The notes beneath the pieces are model-generated. The model was not told the DNA's origin and made no database searches. It saw nothing but the letters and a program-made list of their open reading frames with translations. From the NCBI GenBank assembly GCA_023376005.1, contig CM042181.1, positions 24,920,789 to 24,984,788 of the forward strand: 64,000 bases of DNA, in the 5' to 3' direction. Origin of the DNA: Doryteuthis pealeii. Lineage: Eukaryota > Mollusca > Cephalopoda > Myopsida > Loliginidae. The stretch's first letter is position 1; the number at the start of each line of letters is the position of its first letter. A program made the translations under genes and the position numbers. Positions 1 to 10,050 of this stretch are shown here, in pieces.

Positions 1-1
1 G

Positions 2-123
2 GTATTGGAAATGTGAATAACGAACACAAGTAATTACATTCAATTAATATTTCACCTCTGTTCAACAACAGAGTGAAATATTAATTGAATGTAATTTGTG
101 TTTGTTATTCACATTTCCAATAC
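2..123. repeat. Long near-perfect hairpin (foldback/MITE-like)
   Basis: Positions 2-60 and 69-123 are reverse complements with only a few mismatches, separated by a loop of about 8 nt (TTCAACA). The arms start GTATTGGAAATGTG and end at CTCTG. There is no coding content. The left flank is cut by the window edge, so a target duplication cannot be tested. It could be a MITE or a palindrome created by template switching. Confidence 0.9.
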
Positions 124-1056
124 TTTTCCTCACACATACACACACACACATATATATATAAGTTAAATTCAGTGAATTCAGTAATATACACTAATCTACA
201 GAGCCAAAGTACATGCATCCACTCAATTACATAATAATAAGCAATAAAAACAGTAAAACTGGATATTTTGACTGTATCTAAAATAGAGAATCAGGATGCA
301 TGTGTAATTTTAAATTTCTTGACAAAAACGCAAGAAATCTACTTCTATATAACACACAATATCACACACACAATCCATGTCCTGGTTTCATCAATGACTA
401 ATCAAAAATTTGGTTATGAGACATTTCAAAAACTAAAATATCTGATTTATTTTTAATGGAAAATAACTAGTTAAATTACATTATATAAGTAATAATAAAT
501 AAATAAATATAATTAACAGTAAAGTGGCCAGAGTCTAACCATGAAAAGATAGATTATTGAACAGGAAAATAAGAGGATGAAACCAAATATTCTAAAAGGA
601 AGTTCCTTTTTTTTCTTCTTTTTTTTAATGGAGAGAGAAAAGCTTTGAGTGAAAGAAAGAAGGAAAGGCAAAACAGAAGGGAGAGGTGTTCATTACTATA
701 ATCAGATTCAGGTTTATTATCATCATTTGAAGGGGACCAGTAAAATTAAAAAGTGAAAGATAATGCCCAGAATTCTATAATCTCTTTTGCTATCATCAGT
801 CCCAGGAGTCTGTGAAGCATGTATGCATGAATAAGGTGAGGACAGTTATTAAAATTAATGACACTGAAAAAGACCGGACAATTTGGAATGTATAGTGACA
901 GACTAGTCACACTTTGGGCAAGAAATAAAGAATATAATGATAGAAATAAGGATAGAGTTGACCCCCAACAGAAATCATATATTACAGAAAGAAATAGACA
1001 AATAGATAAACAAATACACTCCCTATAAACAAATAAATAGATACACTTACTACAAA
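124..1056. other. AT-rich intergenic sequence
   Basis: It contains a short (CA)n(TA)n run near 133-161, a T-rich patch at 607-628 and a weak purine-rich stretch at 630-690. No gene or recognisable repeat was found. The open frame at 746-1132 on the minus strand overlaps the next hairpin and has no recognisable domain. Confidence 0.5.
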
Positions 1057-1124
1057 GATTGCACGTGTGTATTTTTCTTTTGTTTTTTTGCGATCGCAAA
1101 AAAACAAAATACACACGTGCAATC
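1057..1124. repeat. Inverted repeat hairpin centred on GCGATCGC
   Basis: The arms begin GATTGCACGTGTGTA and end with the reverse complement TACACACGTGCAATC. The left arm carries a few extra T/C bases. The centre GCGATCGC (1090-1097) is itself palindromic. A smaller hairpin (ATTAATCA...TGATTAAT) follows at 1131-1154. Confidence 0.85.
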
Positions 1125-1220
1125 AACTGCAATTAATCAATATCTTGATTAATCCAGTGGATTTAACCCGGATGATCCTTATAGTGAAACTCGAGTAGGT
1201 TATCACTGTGTACCTTTATC

Positions 1221-1223
<3 letters not shown>

Positions 1224-1253
<30 letters not shown>
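1224..1253. repeat. (TA)n microsatellite
   Basis: Fifteen or so uninterrupted TA units. The following stretch, 1254-1839, is AT-rich and I see nothing else in it. Confidence 0.95.
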
Positions 1254-1256
<3 letters not shown>

Positions 1257-1839
1257 ATTAGTTACTATGATATATGAAAGACTTCAAAATACTCTAAGAA
1301 AATAAAGCAATTCCCAATTCAATTTCTAACTTAATAGTCTGTTGTCAGTTTTTCCACTCACTGCAATCATTATAATTTCTCAATGGAGAGAATATTTCCC
1401 CTTTATTTGCAATTAATCAACTTATACATAAAATACAATGTGGTAAGAAGAAAAATCAAAGTAATCCAAAAGATTTTTACATTAAAATGATTTGCTTTTT
1501 TTTATATAAAACCTTCAGTGTTTTTTGTTGTTGTTTTTTTAATTATTATTATTTCTGACTGTCTGATTTATTTCCATATTTTACCACCCATAAAATATAA
1601 TATTATTCTCAATGTATTTTTTTCTTTAAAGTAATGAAAAATTTTGTTGATATAGTTAACAGCAGGCATTACTCAACCTTGAGTTTTTCCGCAACTAATG
1701 ACTAGGTAGGCTACACTATAAAATCTCTCTTTCTCATCAAATATATACCAAATATATATAAATCCAATATATAGGTAAAATCAAAAGAAAACATTATCAA
1801 ACTTCTCTCTCCTGTGTCACTTGAGTGCCTCAAGTTGTA

Positions 1840-1965
1840 GGATAATTATTTAGCTAGGATAGCATACTATTGTTAGTGAGTTTGATTCTCATCGGGTGCC
1901 CCATATTACTGGTCTTATGCCAAACTAAGCTAGGCTTAGTAAATGACTCAAATGTCATTTTTGGT
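1840..1965 (+). mobile_element. SINE-C copy (degenerate tRNA-headed short SINE)
   Basis: It aligns by eye with the copies at 24362-24500 and 53170-53290. The shared blocks are GTTAGTGAGTTTGA, TCTCATCGGGTGCCCCATAT, GGTCTTATGCCAAACT and CTTAGTAAATGACT. The 5' head of the better copies contains TGTAATGGTTAG, which resembles a tRNA A box. Here the head is eroded. The family is about 120-130 bp long. Confidence 0.65.
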
Positions 1966-2019
1966 ATACTGTTTTTACACACTTACAAATAAGGAAAATT
2001 AAATATTACCCCAAATATA

Positions 2020-2215
2020 TGAAGGTTTGATGAAAAGTTCATAGGCTGACCAAGATACTATCATGGAATGTAACCAAATGAGGTTTATTTTTCAAGATAT
2101 TACCCCTTGCAGTCCACATTCTTTCATCAGTGTTGCAGTGTTTTGATTCCATTGGTCAAAAAAGTCAACAACTGATATAACATCATCGTATGAACTTTTC
2201 AGACTCCCTCCCCCC
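2020..2215 (-). pseudogene. mariner-like transposase C-terminal fragment and end
   Basis: The minus-strand translation contains SSYDDVISVVDFFDQWNQ followed by LMKEC and the stop region. This matches the pattern of the mariner transposase C-terminus (a DDVISAVDxFF-type segment, then a W/MKKC segment just before the terminal inverted repeat). The plus-strand end TTTGATGAAAAGTTCATAGG would be the element terminus. The catalytic DDD/DDE core is absent, so the piece cannot be active. The assignment is from recall of the family, not from a search. Confidence 0.6.
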
Positions 2216-3050
2216 TCATATATAAAGTAATGAAGTATCACATTTGAGCTTAATAATATCTTATGTGAATTTGGAAATATGATTGGAAAGAGAGGTATTA
2301 GATAAATATATGAATCAAGGTCAGATTTAGAATTGGGGATTACCATCAAGATGATATTGTTTATTATTCTGAAATTAAATCGGAACTTGAAAGTCCAATT
2401 GAAGGTGTGTGTTGTTGGAAGAGAATGGGTATCACTGCAGAAGAGACATACTGTAACTGTATTAGAAATTGTTTTCAAAGATCAATTCATCTGGCTGTTA
2501 GGAATTAGACAGATGTGTGCATGAAACACTTCTTTTTTTTAAATAAAAATAAACGTGAAGTATTGATGAGCTTTTAAATAAGGAAAATATAATTTTTTTA
2601 AAAGAAAGTGAATAAGAAAGATCAAATCTCAAGAAATTAAGAAAATTTAAAACAATAGAAAATGCAAAGAAAATTACAAAGAAAAGGAGAAATAAAGAAA
2701 TAAGAAAAATATTAAAACTTTTTTTTTAAAGAACAGAAAGAATTAGATGCAGAAAAAATGAATTACAATGAACACCAAACAAAAAATAAATATTTAAAAA
2801 AATGTAATATTGTAATGATATTCTATAGAAGAAGAATGATGATTATAATATTCTAAAATCAAAAGTTTTATACAAACAAAATAAATCATCATATTCACAT
2901 GATAAGAATAAAAATAAATCATATTCTTTAAATTAATAAATAGAACTTGTATTTATTACAGCAATAAGAAGTGAGATTTATAAATTTATAATCATTTGAT
3001 CTAACTTCAAATCCCACACACGACAGATTTTCAGTTAGTGATAACAAAAG
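2216..3050. other. AT-rich, partly purine-rich intergenic sequence
   Basis: Positions 2540-2770 are strongly purine-biased on the plus strand (A-rich with GAA and AAAG motifs). No gene or known repeat was recognised. The overlapping short open frames lack domains. Confidence 0.5.
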
Positions 3051-3238
3051 GTGCTTGTGGGGTAATGTTTACTGTTGTAGAAAGTGGACTCTGCTTCTGA
3101 AGTTCAAATCCTGAATGAGGCTGTTTGCATTTCACATATTGCTAAGAAAGGCATTAATCCAACTATTCTCCCTCCAGATTGGGCTCTTTAACCTTGGTAT
3201 GGCAACCAGTTGAGGAGAAGGAAAACTGAATTCAAACT
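3051..3238 (+). mobile_element. SINE-B copy, divergent
   Basis: The head (GTGGGGTAATG...) and the B-box-like GTTCAAATCCTGAATGAGG match the better copy at 8581-8852. The body keeps CTCCCTCCAG, GGGCTCTTTAACC and GGCAACCAGTTGAGGAGAAGG, and it ends at GAATTCAAAC. The last third of the family (the TTGACCTTGTG region) is missing. Confidence 0.75.
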
Positions 3239-4143
3239 AGATCTGGAGAGAGATGGGCTCATCCCAGCTATATTAACAGCAGAAACATTTTCAAAATACC
3301 CAGGTAATATTTAAAACACATGCAGACAACCTAATCCCTGACATCCTTTTAAAAAGATTAGTAGAAAGATTAAAAATAAAGAAAATAATAAAATCAGTCG
3401 ACATTTATTAGGACACCTGGGAAATGTGTGCAAATCTGAAGAATTTAAAACAGTTTAAGGTTTTGTATTTTTGCTTTTTCTCTCACTAAAGTACAAGACA
3501 TTAAGAGGATTCCATTAGGATTTTATCTTTGACAATGTTTACAGAAGGAAGTGTTAAGACAACATTGAAAAACAATGATTCTAGCTCAACAATGGAGAAA
3601 TTTAGACTTTAACATTGCTTACCTAAGATCTTAATCCCCAAAGAGGAATTTTTTTTTTTTTTTTTTTAGAGCCAGACTATTGGCATGTTGGGAGACTGAT
3701 GCTGGTAGGTGGGGAGAGGTGAGGGTGAGTAAAGAGATGTGCCAAATTTTTGGAAGCTAAGAAATTGCACATATCATCTGGAAATATCAGAGAGAGAGAG
3801 AAAACAGAGAGAAAGGAATATAACAAAGAGAGGGAGTGAGAGAAAGAAATGAGTTGGAGAGGTAGACAAAAGATTGAAAGAAAAAGTGTTAAAAAGAAAA
3901 GAAAAAAGAAAAAGAAAAAAAAGGAAAATGGAGTTGAAACTAAAGAATATTGAATGTGAAAAAAAAGTTAAAATTACACAAAATTAACCAAAAGAAAGTT
4001 GATAAACAAAAAGAAAAAAAGAATTATGAACTAATTCCTCATTTTTTTTAGATCAGCTTTTTTTAATGAATAATGAGTAGATTAATAATTATACGTTTTT
4101 ATTCAGATTCATTATCCTATTTTTTTTCTTTTATAGATATTTA
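3239..4143. other. AT-rich sequence with purine-rich domain
   Basis: There is a poly-T run at 3651-3667. Positions 3770-4020 are almost pure purine on the plus strand (AGAGAG, GAAAGA and AAAAGAAA units). No coding signal was seen. Confidence 0.6.
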
Positions 4144-4402
4144 CCAACCTCTCCATATGAGCAGAATATGACATAAGGTCAATTTCTTAAACGGACTTAA
4201 AGGTTTGAATTCAGAGTTTTCCTTCTCTTAGACTGGTTGCCTAGCCAAGGTTAAAGAGCTCTGTCTGCCCTACTATTTTACCCATAGCTGGATTCATACC
4301 TTTCCCAAGGATAAAAGCAATATGTGAAATGCAAACATCCTCGTCCAGGATTTGAACTCATCTTGTGTCCATTTCCTATGATTTTAACCATTACACCACC
4401 AC
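4144..4402 (-). mobile_element. SINE-B copy, nearly complete
   Basis: Read on the minus strand it runs from GTGGTGTAATGG (A-box-like) through GAGTTCAAATCCTGG (B-box-like), CATTTCACATATTGC, the GGGCAGACAGAGCTC region and GAATTCAAACC to GACCTTATGTCATATTC. The order and spacing equal those of the copy at 8581-8852. The tRNA-like head makes it a polymerase III type SINE. The host tRNA relative was not determined. Confidence 0.85.
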
Positions 4403-4437
4403 GTTTTATCTTTGTTGTTTTACAACAAAGATAAAAC
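4402..4437. repeat. Short perfect hairpin next to SINE-B
   Basis: GTTTTATCTTTGTTGT and ACAACAAAGATAAAAC flank a loop of about 4 nt. It sits directly at the 5' end of the adjacent minus-strand SINE. Confidence 0.9.
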
Positions 4438-5689
4438 TTAAATTATTATTCAAATCTTTTATTTAAATTGATCTTTTACTAACCTTTTACCATGCTAAGC
4501 CATTGAGAATAAACTAAAAGTTTGTGTTTGAAATCTTTTAAGACAAAATTTTCAAACCTTGATTGAAATCATTTCAATATCTCTTCTTCCACATTTTATA
4601 CTCTTTTTTTTTTTTACTATTGGAAAGTGGAAAGAGTATTGAAGAAAATTCACTTAAAAGCTGCCTCTGGTGGCATTTAAACTCAATATCTATCATATTT
4701 ATAGAATTTATATATCACAGATGAGAAATCATAATAATCAGATTGAACAAAAACAAATCCCACCCTCCAATATTATTATTTAGAAGAAGAGCAAAGAGAA
4801 GGAAAAAAGAAGAGTGTGGGGGGAGGGGGCAGTTTGCTATTTTTGTATTCATAAACTCCTCAGATTAATTAAACCAAAAGTAAGGCAAGTTTTTCAAATC
4901 TGAATTGAAAATTATATTGTAATATTGTCTACCTTCCTTCCACCTGTTCTATTCTTTCTTTTTACCAATGAAAAAATTTCAAATAGAAAATATCAATAAA
5001 ACAACAAATAGAAATACAGATGATTATTCTGAAATCTGATTAAAAATCATAAAGTTTAAAATGTTTTTCTTTTTAAAGTAATCAGTTTAATAATTGATTG
5101 ATATTAACACTTTCAAGTTTTATTAGAGCATAATGTGATTATTTCTGCTGGGATTGGCATTTCTTTTTGGTTATGTTTTTCAGATAAGCCGGCATTAGTC
5201 ATGTTGGTAAGGAACATCAGTTGATTGAAATTCTTTCAAATCACTTGAGTAAACAAAAAGAAAAGAGAAAATAAATTGAGAGAAAGAACATAAAGTAATG
5301 CAGAAAAGGAAAGGAGACTGAATATAGAAAATTATAATGAGAGAGAGAGAGAGAGAGAGTAACACAGCCTACCTAGTTATAACCTATGAAAAATATAAAG
5401 GATATATTTGAATTTCTAGAAGATAATTTATTATCTAAAAAGAAATTGATATACCTTGTATTAGTATAAAAGAATTTATCATTACCCAGTAATAAGACTA
5501 GGGTGTATTACATATATATCTACCTATATATTACTAAAATTCTCTCATATTATGTTTGTATACAGTTTAAATAAGCACAAAAAGCTGAATAATCAGAACT
5601 AATGTATCTAATTAAAAGACACCAGACTGTATGAAGACTGCTTAATACTAAAATGGAGGGGACTTGTGAACTTCTACTAAGTTACAACT
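4438..5689. other. AT-rich intergenic sequence
   Basis: Features are a T-rich run near 4603-4616, a purine-rich stretch at 4785-4830 and a (GA)n run at 5339-5360. I see no gene. Confidence 0.5.
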
Positions 5690-6072
5690 TTGAAATTCCA
5701 ATTTTTTCCCCTCTCTGTCATTGGAAGACAGTATTATACATGCCATTTTAGCACTGAAAACCATGGACTGCAGCATGGTAGATGTGAGACATGGCATATG
5801 AACCCAAAGCAGTTAACGGCAAGCTTCATAAGATGCTGGGTGGATGAACCTCATGGGTCAACAGCCAGGATCAAACAGTTAGGGCTACTGTTATTCATCT
5901 TTAAGCATGGCAAACTATTGATGAGTTAACAAAATAACCACTGAAAGGTTTTCATGACCTTGACCAACCCAAAATATCCCATGCTAGTACACCAATCCCC
6001 AAAATCATGACGCATCACACTTTCAGCGGTCACACAAGGGGTACATTCCGCTGAGGTTAGAGTTCCGGCTCA
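5690..6072 (+). mobile_element. Probable 5' region of a LINE-A copy
   Basis: This moderately GC-richer stretch lies immediately upstream of, and in the same orientation as, the endonuclease remnant. It has a 79-codon open frame (5690-5929) with no recognised domain. I assign it to the same element only by position and base composition. It could instead be unrelated host sequence. Confidence 0.4.
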
Positions 6073-6815
6073 GTGTCAGAAGAATCAGCTACAGAGCTCC
6101 AACAACATCACATCCCCAAACTGCATTACCTTTTGCAAAAAAAAAAAGGTGCACGCTCTACTGAGGACATAGCTCTGGCCCCAGTAGCTGAGAAGTCAAC
6201 TACAAAACCTAAACACAAAATAAATCTACTTAGAATGCAAAAAAACATAACTTAGCAACTTTTAACGTCAGTATGTTAGAAATGACCTGAAAAAACAGCA
6301 TCTATAGTTGATAAAAATATAGACATCATATGCGTACAAGAACATAGGTATTACTATAGTGGATTATAATTAAAATACCATAAATCTGGTAATGGATTGA
6401 TTTTTGTGTCAGCATATGTATGGAAAAATTCTATCAATGCCACAATAGGTGTAAAAATGCTCCTCAATCTTCATGCTTGAAAATTGCTAAACAGCACAGA
6501 GAAAATCCAACTGAGAATCATGAGTACTACATTTAATGGCAACCCCCGCATGACTATAGTTTTGTGTTACAGCCCAACAAATGTCAGTGATGAAATAGAC
6601 ACCATCATATTTTACAATAAACTATCCTCCCTATGCAAACATATTCCTAAACACAATGTCCTGATCATTGGGGAAGATATAAATGTGCAGGTAAGCAAAT
6701 ATGAAAACAATATGAAAACAATATGAAAACAATGCTTACACGACACTCCAAATGGAAACATAGAACTCCTAGCCAAGTTCTCTTTTGACAATAGGTTAGT
6801 ATGCTTAAACACTAA
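6073..6815 (+). pseudogene. LINE-A endonuclease (APE-type) domain remnant
   Basis: Translation with frame switches gives segments typical of the N-terminal apurinic-type endonuclease of non-LTR retrotransposons. These are a short DIICVQEHR block near 6324 and LKYHKSGNGLIFVSAYVWKN near 6370. Further on lie FNGNPRMTIVLCYSPTNVSD around 6530-6590 and IPKHNVLIIGEDINVQ around 6643-6690. The GGDxN-type catalytic segment reads GEDIN here. Stops and frameshifts break it in several places. A trinucleotide-scale duplication (AATATGAAAAC repeated at 6702-6733) adds another lesion. It ends abruptly at a SINE-A after the CLNTK motif. This is a dead copy of the same family as the fragments at 26262, 48150 and 60174. 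Confidence 0.85.
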
Positions 6816-7027
6816 GTCAACAGGGTGGCCTACCGTCAGTATCAGCCAGACAGCGAGGGAGTCTATCCCTTTTCACTAGCGCTAGACCAAGGAGATTGTT
6901 TTGGCATCTAAGGTGGAGCACTACACCTACCATCAGCTCCTCACTTTACTGCACAGAGTTGGTGAGGGCTGGTATTGAACCAGGAACCTTGCAATTTCTA
7001 GGCAAGTGCTCTACTGACTGTGCTAAG
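6816..7027 (-). mobile_element. SINE-A copy with internal deletion
   Basis: The minus strand begins with a degraded tRNA-like head (AGAGCACTTGCC, then TGGTTCAATACC as B box). It continues with CTGATGGTAGGTG and CCAAGGAGAT-type blocks and ends in GCCACCCTGTTGAC. About 27 nt found in other copies (the GCATATGAGTAGC region) are missing at a CAGAG junction. It abuts the truncated LINE endonuclease. Confidence 0.85.
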
Positions 7028-7191
7028 GAAATAATATGTGATAGAACTGATATGTTTGACTAAAGTGCTTCATAAACCCTTAAAAGATAATAGCCATATT
7101 TGATCCCTTTTCTTGTTCTTGAAGTAGAGAAGTGAATTTAAACAATAATAAGTTCAATTCAGTACTTTCCTATTATCGACAGCTAATCTTT

Positions 7192-7232
<41 letters not shown>

Positions 7233-8226
7233 CAAGGAATAATATGACTAAAATGTTTATTTTTTTAGGGTTAGGTTTTGATTTATTTTTTATTTTTTTA
7301 GTAATCCAACCTAATCCTTTAGTAAAAAGAAGAAAAAAATGGCTGTCAATAACAGAATAGTACCAATATCCCCTCCCCCCTTATATACATCAAATAAATC
7401 ATTAAACTGATTTCCTACAAGCAAGTGAATTATTATTATACTTATAGGAAGTTCTATTTAATATTCAAATTGACCTCTTTAAGCATGTAACTAAATTTAC
7501 AGCCAAAGTACATTTACTTTTAAAGTAGACAAGTTGTGAAATATCCCAAATTCTTAGATTCCGTTGGAATTTCTGTTTATTCATGTAAAAACCATCTTTG
7601 AAATTAAATATCCAGAAAAAGATAAGAGAACATTCCTTGATTCTCTGGTGTCTAAATACAACTCTTATACAGTTTTAGAAGGATTTGATTTATCTTGGAA
7701 GAGTTAGTTCTTTAGTTTTAAATATCCTAGTATTGGAATAAGTTTAGGCCAATTTTGTGAAATGTTCATTGGCTGCAAAACATGAAAAAATCAATGCAAT
7801 TAAATTTAATAAAATTACCTTGGATCACATTTATAATTGGAAAAATAAATTTCAAGACACAAATGTTAAAATCCTAATAATAAATAATTATAAAGACTTA
7901 ACAAAATACCAATTTCATATCTACTATCATTTCTGACAGCACAGGTAGACAAGTGAAATATTAATTACCTGTTTAGTGGATTAGAGATCTATGTATTTAC
8001 CATCCATTATAATAAGGAATATTTTGTATAATTACCATGACACTTCATCTCTTCCAATATTCTTGACCAATGATAAGATCTACATAATGATGACACGGCC
8101 ATATGACTGATCACAAACTCCAAAGTTTTGATTTTCTATAATGTTTCAGTTAAACCTGAAAATAGCTACAAATATTTATCTAACACAGTTAGTGATCCTA
8201 ATTTCTCAAACTATCTGCTTTGTTTC

Positions 8227-8227
<1 letters not shown>
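7028..8227. other. AT-rich intergenic sequence
   Basis: It includes a poly-T run of about 37 nt (7193-7229) and a GGGTTAGG-containing T-rich patch at 7268-7275. Nothing coding was recognised. Confidence 0.5.
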
Positions 8228-8299
<72 letters not shown>

Positions 8300-8305
8300 C
8301 GTGCA
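8228..8305. repeat. (TA)n followed by (TG)n compound microsatellite
   Basis: Alternating TA gives way to TG with single interruptions (GGGTG, GCGTGCGTGC). Several overlapping open frames here are simple repeat read-through (Ile-Tyr, Val-Cys). Confidence 0.95.
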
Positions 8306-8309
8306 ATTG

Positions 8310-8580
8310 TTCTCTACCATGCTACACTCTGATCCCCAACATGACTTATGTTCCTGCTGCACAAAACTGTGCCGAACAGCTTGTGGTCTAAAGCTTCACA
8401 TGAGAGTTCACAGTGATGTGTATACAACACCTGTCGACTCAGTCAACACTGATCGTTATGTGTGCCAGATATGTTCTAAGTTATGCAAGACTTTGGCAGG
8501 ATTGAAAATGAGCTCACAAACGGACAATGTATTAAGAAGCAGCAGTCGACTGATAAAACGTTGTGATCAATATGTATGGA
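8310..8580 (+). pseudogene. C2H2 zinc-finger protein fragment, probably from a retroelement ORF
   Basis: In the frame of the open segment at 8220-8594, residues read CSCCTKLCRTACGLKLHMRVH. This fits the C2H2 pattern exactly (Cys-x2-Cys-x12-His-x3-His). A second unit about 32 residues later, YVCQICSKLCKTLAGLKM, keeps both cysteines and the spacing, but both histidines are replaced (Ser and Asp). The K-x-C-x-[TS]-x-x-G-L-K pattern is the style of fingers found in invertebrate LINE-encoded proteins; that link is inference. There is no upstream start other than microsatellite read-through, and the 3' end is cut by SINE-B. Confidence 0.6.
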
Positions 8581-8852
8581 GGCGCGTGGTGTAATGGTTA
8601 GAGACATAGGAAATGGATTTGTCGACCTAAGTTCAAATCCTGGATGAGGCTGTTTACATTTAACATAGCGTGGAAAAGGTATGGATCCAAATACTCTCCC
8701 TCCAGCTATGGGTAAATAGTAGGGCAGACTGGGCTTTTTACCCTTGGCTAAATAACTAGTCTAGGAGAAGGAAAACTGAATTCAAACCTGTTAAAATCCA
8801 CTTAAGAAATTGACCTTGTGTCACATCAGCTCATGCAGAGGGTTTGGTACAT
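8581..8852 (+). mobile_element. SINE-B, best-preserved copy
   Basis: The element starts GGCGCGTGGTGTAATGG. The A-box-like TGGTGTAATGGTTAG and the B box GTTCAAATCCT (8631-8641) are spaced as in a tRNA. The body has CTCCCTCCAGC, GGGTAAATAGTAGGGCAGAC, GGAGAAGGAAAACTGAATTC and TTGACCTTGTGTCACATC, and ends GGTTTGGTAC directly before a (TA)n run. Seven other copies lie in the window. Such elements are non-autonomous and use LINE machinery in trans. Confidence 0.9.
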
Positions 8853-9176
8853 ATATATATATATATAAATAAGATTTTATAATAAATAAAGGAAATGTTA
8901 ATTGAGAGTGAGGATCATAAAAAAGCCATTTAGTTCTTAAAAAGTACTCTTATCTAGATAACAGTCTCCCAAAGGATTCATTTCAAATAAATAAAAGTTT
9001 GATGTGGGGGATTAAGTTTGTTTTATTTTTGTAACTTCTTAGAGCTAAAAACAGAATCATTATTGGAAGTGAAGAGGATAAAAATACACCTGGACAGAAG
9101 ATAATTAAAAAGAAAATGATGAAAAATATTCACTGAACTTGAAAAGACAGGTAGTAATTATGCATTTGTACAAAGT

Positions 9177-9236
<60 letters not shown>

Positions 9237-9664
9237 TATGTGTGTGTGTACATCTAAAAAATATATTGGGGGGGGGGTCAGTACCTATCTCTCCACAAAC
9301 AGCCTAAACTTCCTGCCATCAAGAAATAAAGGAGGAAGTAAATAAAAAAGGATCTACTGAAGATCCTACCTAATCCGGGATGATAGAGACTCTTGACAGA
9401 GACAAATTACGATACACTCCATGAAATTTATTCTTAATTATAACATGAGAAGTTTTCAAATGTTCAAAAACGAGTTGGTTTTATTCACTTCATTACACTT
9501 ATCTTCTACATTTACATTAAGAAGACTTTTTGTTTGATAAGCTCTTTTTAAACATTAAACAATTCATTTTCATGATATCATAAACTAATCTTTTAAGGGC
9601 AACATTTAATGACATGTTTGTATTTATATTCTCAAAAGACATCATGTTGGAGATTAATTTGAAA
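8853..9664. other. AT-rich sequence with (TA)n(CA)n microsatellite
   Basis: The compound repeat spans 9180-9251 (TG, TA, CA, TG) and is followed by a G8 run at 9270-9278. Nothing else was recognised. Confidence 0.55.
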
Positions 9665-10050
9665 CAACAGTACATGAAGATTTTAGTACATTATTTAAAA
9701 AAACTAAAATAGTAAATCCTCAAAATGATACAAAACTAAAAGTAACACAGAAATTTGAAAAGAAATTCAAAAGTTTTATTAATTAATGCTAAGTGTGAAA
9801 TATGATGAAAGTTGAGATGCATTCATTTCTGAATCTATACATTTTGTCTTTTACACTTTACAATATATAATAATCTGCATAGAGAGAGCAATAAACTGTG
9901 AAATGATAATAAAACATCAATTTTTGTCAATACTTTTTGCTTTCTTCTTATTAATACACTTGACATGAAATTCACCCATTATAACGGCAAATGTGTTATA
10001 ATAGCGCTCTTGAATCCCCTGGGGGTGCTGTAATTATAATGACATGGTGC
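9665..10050 (+). repeat. Dispersed repeat H, copy 1
   Basis: It aligns by eye over most of its length with 36545-36900 in the same orientation. Shared blocks are AGATTTYAGTAC, CATTTCTGAAT, TTTTTGCTTTCTTCTTATT-like, ACATGAAATTCACCCAT-like and TTATAATAGCGCTCTTGAA-like. The copies are clearly diverged. There is no coding frame, no tRNA head and no obvious terminal repeats. The nature is unknown: an old transposon or a segmental duplication. Confidence 0.55.

Noticed and set aside
8128..8332. Overlapping frames beginning in or before the TA/TG microsatellite
   Set aside because: The Ile-Tyr and Val-Cys runs are dinucleotide read-through. Only the downstream zinc-finger part is protein-like.
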